Counted from the first letter of the stretch, positions 1 through 6,111 are shown. The stretch is DNA of 6,494 nucleotides from JBAYNS01 sp041678625 (GCA_041678625.1 JBAYNS010000071.1:1-6494); one strand, 5' to 3'. Numbers and translations: made by a program. The notes: generated by a model not told the origin, from the letters alone.

Positions 1-65
1 CAGATTTTGATAAAGAAACAAAAAAATTGGTTGAAGGTATAGATTCTAAAAAAGAAGATTTCTGA
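1..65 (+). CDS. C-terminal end of an unknown protein (5' part outside window)
   Basis: From base 3 an open frame gives 20 codons ending DFDKETKKLVEGIDSKKEDF, then a TGA at 63-65. The tail is highly charged and Lys/Glu/Asp-rich, as C-terminal ends of bacterial proteins often are. The next gene starts only six bases later on the same strand, which fits an operon. Too little is present to name a family. The frame could be chance read-through, so confidence is modest. Confidence 0.4.
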   Translation, partial: DFDKETKKLVEGIDSKKEDF

Positions 66-71
66 AAATAT

Positions 72-272
72 ATGAAAATGATACCTGTCAGTTCATTGGC
101 AATTGCACAGATCGGATATGACCACCAATCAAGACAGCTTGATATCGAGTTTCGCGAAATTGGTGTTTACAGCTATTACAATGTTCCACCTCACATATAT
201 GAAGGTTTTATGAATGCCAGTTCGAAAGGACAGTATTTTAACGAACATATTCGCGATCAGTACGGTGATTGA
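72..272 (+). CDS. KTSC-domain small protein
   Basis: A complete 66-residue protein that is almost entirely one KTSC domain (PF13619 type). The family pattern is visible in order: VSS near residue 6, an IGYD-type turn (15-18), L.IEF (23-27), GVYSYYNVPPHIYEGF (31-46), then a small-residue segment ASSKG (49-53) and the closing YFNEHIRDQY. KTSC is a short fold found alone or at the end of some lysyl-tRNA synthetases. Its biochemical role is not firmly established. There is no signal peptide or membrane segment, so it should be cytosolic. The start at 72 has no clear Shine-Dalgarno, and the ATG at 78 is a possible alternative. It follows the preceding gene fragment by six bases, so the two are probably co-transcribed. 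No obvious terminator follows it. Confidence 0.88.
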   Translation: MKMIPVSSLAIAQIGYDHQSRQLDIEFREIGVYSYYNVPPHIYEGFMNASSKGQYFNEHIRDQYGD

Positions 273-331
273 TTTACAAATACAAAAAACACACACATTC
301 CCCTAATAAAAAAAGTCGAATTCGTCCCACA

Positions 332-351
332 CCTGCCTGCCGGCAGGCAGG
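332..351. repeat. Perfect 20-bp palindrome
   Basis: Arms CCTGCCTGCC and GGCAGGCAGG meet with no spacer and are exact reverse complements, in an otherwise AT-rich non-coding stretch between the KTSC and DUF378 genes. I recall this palindrome as a repeated intergenic element in many CPR genomes, where it is often mistranslated as a peptide containing PACRQAG. Its role is unknown. A uptake-signal-like site, a protein-binding site and a remnant of a mobile palindromic repeat are all possible. Whether other copies exist cannot be seen here. A smaller palindrome, CGAATTCG, lies just upstream at 317-324. Confidence 0.75.
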
Positions 352-426
352 CATAAACAAACAAAAAGCGGAGCAACGGAGGGGGGCGGGGAACTGTATT
401 TCGGCTAACTCGTTTTTCCACGCACT

Positions 427-455
427 AAAAAACCGCGCACTTACGCACGCGGTTT
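427..455 (-). terminator. Rho-independent terminator of the DUF378 gene
   Basis: Read on the minus strand, AAACCGCG (455-448) and CGCGGTTT (437-430) form an 8-bp stem closing a 10-base loop. The stem runs into a tract of six T's (432-427). It begins 25 bases past the TAG stop of the DUF378 gene at 480, which is the expected place. The plus-strand side is followed by a weaker T-rich tail (TTTATAGTCTGTCTT), so weak termination of transcripts from the left is also possible. Confidence 0.75.
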
Positions 456-479
456 ATAGTCTGTCTTAAAAAAATGTGA

Positions 480-689
480 CTACATGCAGCACTTCTTGCC
501 TTTTACAAGCAGCACAACTGCACTCAGGCCTACTAGAACGTAGACAACCCACTCAACAGTGGGCCAGGCTCCCAGAACCATGCTGACCACATTCAGGTCG
601 CGATTCAGGAAGGCGCCAACGCCGATAAGGCCCCAGTTAAGCGCGCCGACAAGAACAAGAACGTAGGCGACGGGCACAAGATTCTTCAT
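480..689 (-). CDS. DUF378 family two-helix membrane protein (YuzA-like)
   Basis: A complete 69-residue protein. It has two hydrophobic helices, at about residues 5-27 and 46-63, joined by a short polar stretch (NRDLNVV). It ends in a basic, Cys-containing tail, KGKKCCM. The signature LVLVGALNWGLIGVGAF in the first helix is typical of the DUF378 family (PF04070), small inner-membrane proteins of unknown function that are usually 60-80 residues long. The ATG at 689 is the only sensible start, because the frame upstream has no ATG, GTG or TTG before a stop. No Shine-Dalgarno precedes it. The 20 bases upstream on this strand are almost all pyrimidines. It is a single-gene unit, divergent from the helicase gene on its right and closed by the hairpin at 427-455. 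The adjacent cysteines near the C-terminus are a small oddity. Confidence 0.9.
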   Translation of the reverse strand: MKNLVPVAYVLVLVGALNWGLIGVGAFLNRDLNVVSMVLGAWPTVEWVVYVLVGLSAVVLLVKGKKCCM

Positions 690-803
690 AGAAAGGAAGG
701 GGAAAAGAATGAGGGGAGAGAATTTCTTTGCACTTTACCAGAGAAGCGCAAGGGCGGAACTTGTCTGTAGATGGAATTTATACTCTTATTGCCATTCGGT
801 CAT

Positions 804-833
804 TTCAGACTTTTGTACATGGTGCGCTATGAT
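804..833 (+). promoter_or_regulatory. Possible promoter of the helicase-nuclease gene
   Basis: TTCAGA (804-809), an 18-base spacer and TATGAT (828-833) resemble a housekeeping sigma promoter, with four of six and five of six consensus bases. Transcription would begin near 840. If so, starts upstream of 840 are excluded and the GTG at 909 gets a leader of about 70 bases. This rests on pattern matching alone. Confidence 0.25.
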
Positions 834-893
834 TCTGTTATGCCGAAAGCAGCAGAGCGCAAATCATCCGATTCTACGAATGTCAAACAGCGC

Positions 894-900
894 AAGGAGG
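894..900 (+). promoter_or_regulatory. Ribosome binding site that sets the helicase start at GTG 909
   Basis: AAGGAGG is a perfect Shine-Dalgarno core, placed eight bases before an in-frame GTG at 909-911. None of the upstream in-frame ATG codons (771, 819, 840) has a comparable site. Initiation at 909 gives a protein beginning MPSFQKAYGSLTQAQRDAV. This places the Q motif about 10 residues from the N-terminus, as is usual for UvrD-family helicases. Confidence 0.7.
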
Positions 901-908
901 TAGGCGGG

Positions 909-3842
909 GTGCCGTCATTCCAGAAAGCGTACGGTTCCCTTACGCAAGCCCAGCGCGATGCGGTGGATGCCATTGAGGGTCCGGTGATGGTGGTGGCGGG
1001 TCCGGGGACGGGGAAGACACACGTTTTAAGCCTGAGGGTAGCCAATATCCTCAAGCGGACACAGATGCGTCCCAGCAATATTCTCTGCTTGACGTTCTCG
1101 GTAAGTGCGGCAACAGAGATGCGGGAACGCCTGCGTGCATACATTGGTTCTGATGCGTATGGAGTCACGGTGCGCAACTTTCACAGCTTCTGCAATGAGC
1201 TGATTGCCGAGCATCCTCTGGTCTTTGATGATTGGTCCGCACTCGAGCAAATCAGCGACGTAGAGCGGGTACGCGAGGTGAACAAAATAATTGATCAACT
1301 GCTTCCCGACTGCGTGTTGGTGAATAAGAAGCAGCCTTACTTAAGAACACGGGAAATTATCGGGCGTATCGGGCAACTCAAGCGCGAGGGAGTGACGGAT
1401 ACAGAGGAGCTCACGCGCATTGCCGATCAGTACGAGCAGGACATGGCATCCAAATCTAAAGAGGGGACCAAAGTGCATGAGAAGAATCTGCTCTCTGCCC
1501 GTAAGTTCCGCGAACTCCTGGAAGTGTTCGTGCGGTATCAGGAAATGCTGGAGCGTACGCAGCGCTATGACTACGAGGACATGATTCTCTATGTGAACCG
1601 CGCATTGGAAGAGCACGATTGGTTGTTGGCATCGTTGCAGGAGCGTTACCAGTACATTCTGGTGGATGAATTTCAGGATACCAATGGTGCGCAGTACCGT
1701 TTGGTTGAATTGCTGACCACGTATCCCACGGTGGATCATGAGCCGAACCTCTTTGTTGTTGGTGATGACGATCAGGCGATCTACCGCTTTCAGGGGGCGA
1801 ATCTGCAGAACATTCTCTCTTTCCACACGCGCTTTCCCAAAGCGCCCATCATCGTCCTCACGGAGAGTTTCCGGTGCACGCAGGAAATTCTGGATGCAGC
1901 CGGCGGTGTGATTGCCAACAACACCGAACGGCTTGTGGGGCGGATTGAGGGATTGCAGAAAGATCTGACGGCATTCGGCAAGAAGCACGGCGTGCAGCCG
2001 CAGCTCTTCTTTGCCCCCAGTGATATGACCGAACCGTGGATGTTGGCGGATATCATTACCGAGCGCCTGAAGAAGACGCCGGCGGAGGAGATTGCCATTC
2101 TGGTGCAAACCAACAGCGAATTACTGCCGTATTATGATGTCCTTACGGCGTGCGGCATTCCCGTGCAGATGACCGGCAAGGTCGATCTGCTGCATCATCC
2201 ACTGGTACAGCAGGTGATTGCCATCCTGCGTGCCGTGGAAAATCCGGCAAACAATGCCGCACTGGCGGGAGCGCTGGGATGCGCGTGTTTTGCTTGCCAT
2301 CCGGCTGATCTGGGTCGCCTATACGCTCGGCGCCGCGATGATGACGTGACGGTGCAATCTCTGCTGCTTTCGCTGGATGAACCGGATGGTGAACCTGTGC
2401 CGTTGCAGAATACCGATGCCGTTATCCATGCACGCGATGTGCTTCTGGATCTGCATAACAAAGTAGCATCGCGCACCGTTGTGGATACTCTTGAACATAT
2501 CATCAAAGATTCCGGGCTTCTGGCATTTGCCAAAGGGAAAACGGAAGCGGACTTTGATCCTGTGAGCTTTGCGGCTCTGCAGGAATTCTTTGAACGGTTG
2601 AAACTCCGTGCCTATGAACAGCCGCACTTCACCTTTCAGCAATTCCTATCGGACTTAGAGTACTACGAGGCTCCGGAGTATCCGGACTTGCGTATGAGTT
2701 ACAGCCTTCCACATCTTACGGAGAAAGGCGTACGCCTGATGACGGCGCACCAGAGCAAAGGGATGGAATTTGCCATAGTGATACTGGCCAACTTCCGCGA
2801 CGGACATTGGGATCGTCGCCGCAATCACGGCGGTGTTGCCATGCCGGAAGATCTGCTCTTCGGTTGGCAGAAGGATCAGCGTGCGTATGAGAAGAATCAA
2901 GATGAGCGCAGAGTGGCTTTTGTGGCTATGACCAGGGCTAAACAGGAATTGATCTTCTCCTGTCCAAAGGAGCTGACCACGGGTGATAAAACGCGGGAAG
3001 TTTCTCCCTCTGCATTCTTTGCGGAAGCGGGCACGCTGCCCGAGGTGCTCCATACACTCACGGAGCCGGAGCGGGCATCAGTCCTGCTGCACACACCACC
3101 GACATTCGATGGTGTGATGGAGGCGTTCCTCCGCGAACGGCTGGAAAACTACGCGCTCTCCGTGACGGCGCTCAATCACTTTCTGGAAGATCCGCAGATG
3201 TTCCTGGAGCTGGATATTCTGCAGACGCCGCAGGCAAAGAAGTCGAGTCTGATCTACGGCAATGCCGTGCACGATGCACTGCGCCAGTGGGCGCTTGCAG
3301 TGCAGGAAGGTGAACCGCTCTCACGCGAAGCGTTCCTCACCGCTTTCCGGCGCTACCTGACGGAGCGCGAGATTCTGACGGAAGCGGAGCGCGCGCGGCT
3401 CACGGCAGTGGGGGAAGATGCCCTGCCGCGCTATTACGATGCGCAGCTTGCGGGCACATCCCCGGTGATTTACCGGGTGGAGTATCCCATCACGACGTTC
3501 TTTGGCGATATTCCCATCCGCGGAAAAATTGATCGCATAGATTTGCTTGCACCGGATACCGCTCCCGCTCGCGTGATCGATTTTAAAACCGGTCGTCCCA
3601 AAACAGAGAAACAAATCCGCGATGATGGTAACTACTTCCGCCAGCTGGCGTTCTATGCACTTCTCCTGGAATGCAAGAATACGCCCATTGAACCCGTGGA
3701 ATACGCGCTTGAATTCATCGGGGAGGGGAGTGAGCACCCCGTAACGCGCTCCTTTCAGATTACGCAGACGGAACTTGAGGAACTCAAGCAGACGGTGCAA
3801 GCAGTGTGGCAGAAAGTCACGGCGCTGGATTTTACTTCCTAG
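909..3842 (+). CDS. UvrD/Rep-type superfamily 1A helicase fused to a C-terminal PD-(D/E)XK nuclease
   Basis: An ATP-driven 3'-5' DNA translocase and helicase with a RecB/AddB-like nuclease, probably acting in double-strand-break processing or repair in the cytoplasm. Numbered from GTG 909 (977 residues): Q motif LTQAQRDAV at about 10-18; Walker A GPGTGKT at 31-37; motif Ia TFSVSAATEMRERL just after; Walker B DEFQD at 253-257; motif III GDDDQAIYRFQG at 285-296; TESFR at 318-322; motif V TAHQSKGMEF at 612-621; motif VI ERRVAFVAMTRAK ending near 678. The nuclease follows, with YGNAVHDAL (His788), RGKIDRID (871-878, Asp875), DFKTG (891-895, Asp891 and Lys893) and the RQLAFY helix (Gln912). All key residues appear intact. 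The open frame extends back to an ATG at 771, but the Shine-Dalgarno favours 909. No AddA/AddB or RecC partner is adjacent. GC content is clearly higher than in the next two genes. The AddB-type iron-sulphur cysteines are not apparent. Confidence 0.93.
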   Translation: MPSFQKAYGSLTQAQRDAVDAIEGPVMVVAGPGTGKTHVLSLRVANILKRTQMRPSNILCLTFSVSAATEMRERLRAYIGSDAYGVTVRNFHSFCNELIAEHPLVFDDWSALEQISDVERVREVNKIIDQLLPDCVLVNKKQPYLRTREIIGRIGQLKREGVTDTEELTRIADQYEQDMASKSKEGTKVHEKNLLSARKFRELLEVFVRYQEMLERTQRYDYEDMILYVNRALEEHDWLLASLQERYQYILVDEFQDTNGAQYRLVELLTTYPTVDHEPNLFVVGDDDQAIYRFQGANLQNILSFHTRFPKAPIIVLTESFRCTQEILDAAGGVIANNTERLVGRIEGLQKDLTAFGKKHGVQPQLFFAPSDMTEPWMLADIITERLKKTPAEEIAILVQTNSELLPYYDVLTACGIPVQMTGKVDLLHHPLVQQVIAILRAVENPANNAALAGALGCACFACHPADLGRLYARRRDDDVTVQSLLLSLDEPDGEPVPLQNTDAVIHARDVLLDLHNKVASRTVVDTLEHIIKDSGLLAFAKGKTEADFDPVSFAALQEFFERLKLRAYEQPHFTFQQFLSDLEYYEAPEYPDLRMSYSLPHLTEKGVRLMTAHQSKGMEFAIVILANFRDGHWDRRRNHGGVAMPEDLLFGWQKDQRAYEKNQDERRVAFVAMTRAKQELIFSCPKELTTGDKTREVSPSAFFAEAGTLPEVLHTLTEPERASVLLHTPPTFDGVMEAFLRERLENYALSVTALNHFLEDPQMFLELDILQTPQAKKSSLIYGNAVHDALRQWALAVQEGEPLSREAFLTAFRRYLTEREILTEAERARLTAVGEDALPRYYDAQLAGTSPVIYRVEYPITTFFGDIPIRGKIDRIDLLAPDTAPARVIDFKTGRPKTEKQIRDDGNYFRQLAFYALLLECKNTPIEPVEYALEFIGEGSEHPVTRSFQITQTELEELKQTVQAVWQKVTALDFTS

Positions 3843-5755
3843 CCAATGGTCTCCTGTTGCCCATTTTCAGGATTGTAACTAACGATTTGATTGCCTGAAT
3901 TGTCGAAGGCGATTGGATCGTGATATCGCACGGATACATCAAGCCAGTAGCGCAATTCACCCATGGTTACCTGACCGTCTTTATTCACATCAGCATGTTG
4001 ATATCCTTTTTGCGGCCCTTTCATTGCAATTGAGTATGCATCGAAGATTTTTGTTTTCATACTTTCTTCTGGGTGTAGAGGAGCTACTGTGGAACTTACT
4101 ATGGCAAATTGATTCGCATTTCTACCACGATTTTCTTTGTTAGCTTCTTGTAGTTGACGTCCTCCTTCGCACGAAAAGTACATTAAGCTTGTACATTTTG
4201 GGTTCATATATGCAAGGAGTTTGTCCACGCCACCAAATTCATTACCATTGCTTGTAGAATGTACGCTGACGTAGACGACAAGGTGTCTATCAGCCTTATT
4301 GCCACCCATTTCATAGTCTTTTTGGATTTGTTGGTAATGTCGAATAGCTCTGGAGAAGTTTTCTTCATGCATATATATTGTCCCCCTCTTTTCACCGTTT
4401 AATTGACCGTTTCGAGTTTTATTCATTGATTGAACTAAATCATCTTGTTTTGGTAAGAAGGTTTCCTCTAGTGAGCTACTACTGCTGACATACAGTATAT
4501 CAATTGGTTTACGTTCTCCTTTCTCAGCGCCGCTGTTGTATACGTCTTCACTTTCTGTAAAAGATTGTTCTTGGCGATCGCGCACCTCTGACCATAGTTG
4601 TTGTATACGTTGTTCGCATTGTTGATCGCTGGGGTCTAATCCTTCTTTTTCAAGGATGTCACTAATAATCAGAATAACAGAACGATCCTTTTCGATATCA
4701 ATATCTACTCTTTGCTCAAAAGAGAACCCCAAGTTCTGTGACCCCTTTGAAATCGTCTTAATGATTTCTTCTGCATACTTAGCTGTCCTGAGATAAAGAC
4801 AGCTAACCACTCTATCAAAATCATCTGGAGTCTCGAATGGTTGCTTGTCGAATTTGAGCAATTTCCAAATACGGCTAGCCATGTTCCATCCCCAGCCTGG
4901 ATTGTTGGGGGCTGCTATATTGTTAATATTGTATAGCCCAAAGTCAGTTCCTTCTGCCATATTCCCAAATGCCTTTCGTAGCACTCGATAAGTTTTTTCA
5001 TATGGAATGTCAAAATATTGATACATATTAGATGCGATTAAACGTGCCATTTCACGATTATCTCCGGTTAATCCTTCTCGTTGGTCATCTGGATCAGGTT
5101 CTTGTCCTGATTCAGAAATAGGCTTCGGTTGAGCTTCTGACTCCAATCCTGAGTTTGATGCTATCCTTGCACTTTGAGCAGTCGTTGGTTTTGGTATTTG
5201 TTGAGGTGCAGAATTTAGCGGTAGTTCCGAGATAGATGGCTGTTGAGGTTTTGAAACGGGCACGCTTTTTTGAGGTAGTTCTTGCGTTGATATTGGTTCA
5301 GGGTGAGATTCATATCCAAGTTTTGGTTCAGATGCAGGAGATTTTTCTAATCTATTTGCAATATCCCGCATTTCCTTCAGTACTTCTTCTGCCGCCATGA
5401 CTATCTCATCTCGCTTTTCTTGATTCTTTTCCATTTGAATATCTACTTCATATAAGCGGTCCAGTACCTCTCTATGGTATTTTTCTTTGTATTTGTTGTA
5501 CTTTTGGGCATCGCTCTTTGAAAGAGTCTCTGCTTGCTTCTTAATCTTCAGGACATATGGTCTAATTTGTTCGTAATAGCGTCGGGAAATTTGCTCACGT
5601 TCATATTCAGTGATTTCTCCATTTTCAGGATGTTCGTACTTAGTGGTGTCTAATTGAGGTAATTGTGATTCTTTCTTAAATTGCATACCAACTAACCTTT
5701 TTTCCCGTTCGAAATCACCTCCAAAATTCGAGCTGTTGATGTGTTGTTTCATCAT
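3839..5755 (-). CDS. Caspase-like (clan CD) cysteine protease with coiled-coil N-terminus and EF-hand loop
   Basis: A 638-residue protein without signal peptide or membrane helix, so probably cytosolic. Residues 45-138 are charged and helical, likely a coiled coil. Residues 139-228 are a low-complexity linker rich in Pro, Gln, Ser and Glu. Residues 230-400 form a mostly helical domain I do not recognise. The C-terminal part reads as a caspase-type fold: strand PIDILYVSSSSS (417-428); a segment ENFSRAIRHYQQI (465-477) like the helix before the catalytic strand; HLVVYVSVHS (491-500) with candidate His499; LMYFSCEGG (524-532) with candidate Cys529; strand FAIVSSTVA (550-558); and a 12-residue EF-hand loop D589-E600 with D, N, D, Q, T and E at positions 1, 3, 5, 7, 9 and 12. 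Bacterial C13/C14-type proteases often carry such a D.N.DG...E segment after the catalytic Cys. Unusually, His499 is followed by Ser, not Gly, and only 29 residues separate it from Cys529. The start ATG overlaps the upstream gene's stop. An ATG at 5686 behind AAAAAAGG is an alternative. Substrate and role are unknown. Confidence 0.72.
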   Translation of the reverse strand: MMKQHINSSNFGGDFEREKRLVGMQFKKESQLPQLDTTKYEHPENGEITEYEREQISRRYYEQIRPYVLKIKKQAETLSKSDAQKYNKYKEKYHREVLDRLYEVDIQMEKNQEKRDEIVMAAEEVLKEMRDIANRLEKSPASEPKLGYESHPEPISTQELPQKSVPVSKPQQPSISELPLNSAPQQIPKPTTAQSARIASNSGLESEAQPKPISESGQEPDPDDQREGLTGDNREMARLIASNMYQYFDIPYEKTYRVLRKAFGNMAEGTDFGLYNINNIAAPNNPGWGWNMASRIWKLLKFDKQPFETPDDFDRVVSCLYLRTAKYAEEIIKTISKGSQNLGFSFEQRVDIDIEKDRSVILIISDILEKEGLDPSDQQCEQRIQQLWSEVRDRQEQSFTESEDVYNSGAEKGERKPIDILYVSSSSSLEETFLPKQDDLVQSMNKTRNGQLNGEKRGTIYMHEENFSRAIRHYQQIQKDYEMGGNKADRHLVVYVSVHSTSNGNEFGGVDKLLAYMNPKCTSLMYFSCEGGRQLQEANKENRGRNANQFAIVSSTVAPLHPEESMKTKIFDAYSIAMKGPQKGYQHADVNKDGQVTMGELRYWLDVSVRYHDPIAFDNSGNQIVSYNPENGQQETIG

Positions 5756-6060
5756 TATGAATCAAGTAAATGGTCTAATATTCGATCGTTCTTTTCTTGC
5801 TCCAATTTTTCACATGCATTGCGAATTCTCGGTGCAAATTTTTTCTGCGCGAAGCGAGCAATATTCTGACCTTTTTCATAAAGATTCAAAGTTTCCTCAT
5901 GATTCAATCGTAGTTGTTTGTTGAAGTGACGAAATTTATATAAAACATCTCTACGCATCTCGTCTGACAAAATCGGCGCCATAGCAGTAAGCTCACGAAT
6001 TATTTTTGTAGGGAGCGCCTTCATTGCTTTAACAGCATTGATAAATCCCTGTTGGTCCAT
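5755..6060 (-). CDS. Small helical protein, translationally coupled to the caspase-like protease
   Basis: A 101-residue protein of no family I recognise. It is predicted almost wholly helical, with amphipathic runs at about 5-28 (FINAVKAMKALPTKIIREL), 32-55 (LSDEMRRDVLYKFRHFNKQL) and 55-95. It is basic in the middle and acidic at the end (LDHLLDS). There is one Cys, at about residue 83, and no signal peptide, membrane segment or evident helix-turn-helix. Its TAA stop shares one base with the ATG of the protease gene (TAATG), so the two should be co-transcribed and translationally coupled in roughly fixed ratio. That suggests a physical partner such as an inhibitor, adaptor or sensor subunit; this is inference from gene order only. 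A consensus -10 box lies about 23 bases upstream of the ATG, and no Shine-Dalgarno is visible, so the leader is short. Base composition is AT-rich like the protease gene. Confidence 0.75.
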   Translation of the reverse strand: MDQQGFINAVKAMKALPTKIIRELTAMAPILSDEMRRDVLYKFRHFNKQLRLNHEETLNLYEKGQNIARFAQKKFAPRIRNACEKLEQEKNDRILDHLLDS

Positions 6061-6071
6061 GTTTGTATGGG

Positions 6072-6107
6072 TTAATAGTTATATTATACTATAATATATG
6101 CTATTAA
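6072..6107. repeat. AT-rich nested inverted repeat over the promoter (candidate operator)
   Basis: TATATTATA (6080-6088) and TATAATATA (6090-6098) form a perfect 9+1+9 palindrome centred on 6089. It puts TATAAT on both strands. Outside it, TTAATAG (6072-6078) is mirrored by CTATTAA (6101-6107), offset by half a base from the inner centre. A further copy, CTATTAAC, lies at 6145-6152 over the stop of the Gmad2 gene. Because the palindrome covers the -10 box of the operon, a dimeric repressor bound here would block RNA polymerase. AT-rich palindromes also arise by chance, so the operator role is inference. Confidence 0.5.
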
Positions 6108-6111
6108 GCAA
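6083..6111 (-). promoter_or_regulatory. Promoter of the two-gene caspase-like operon
   Basis: On the minus strand a full-consensus -10 box TATAAT occupies 6088-6083, with TTGCTT (6111-6106) exactly 17 bases upstream as a weak -35. Transcription would start near 6076, leaving a leader of about 16 bases before the ATG at 6060. A second reading is TTGAAC (6122-6117), an 18-base spacer and TATATT (6098-6093). Both lie in the 87-base gap between the Gmad2 gene and the operon, so at least one promoter here is likely. Confidence 0.55.

Noticed and set aside
63..272. TGA recoded as glycine, as in Gracilibacteria
   Set aside because: TGA ends both the first fragment and the KTSC gene exactly where the family ends, and no long gene contains in-frame TGA.
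378..391. G-rich run as a G-quadruplex
   Set aside because: The runs (GG, six G's, four G's) do not give four separated tracts of three, so a stable quadruplex is doubtful.
269..469. 66-codon plus-strand frame after the KTSC gene
   Set aside because: It translates the 20-bp palindrome (PACRQAG) and the terminator hairpin, has low-complexity composition, and resembles no protein. It is non-coding spacer.
1341..2108. 255-codon minus-strand frame inside the helicase gene
   Set aside because: It lies wholly antisense to the motif-rich helicase core. Its His/Arg/Leu-rich product is typical of antisense shadows in GC-rich genes.
2289..2300. CFACH as a cytochrome c heme-binding motif
   Set aside because: The protein is a cytosolic helicase without an export signal, so heme c attachment is not plausible. 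The match is chance.
3132..3842. Iron-sulphur cluster in the nuclease domain as in AddB
   Set aside because: The expected cysteines are absent: the usual 'CP' position in the segment before the nuclease reads DP, and only an isolated Cys follows the catalytic motifs.
3913..4143. 76-codon plus-strand frame opposite the protease active-site region
   Set aside because: It is antisense to the conserved caspase-like and EF-hand segments and has no ribosome site or family resemblance.
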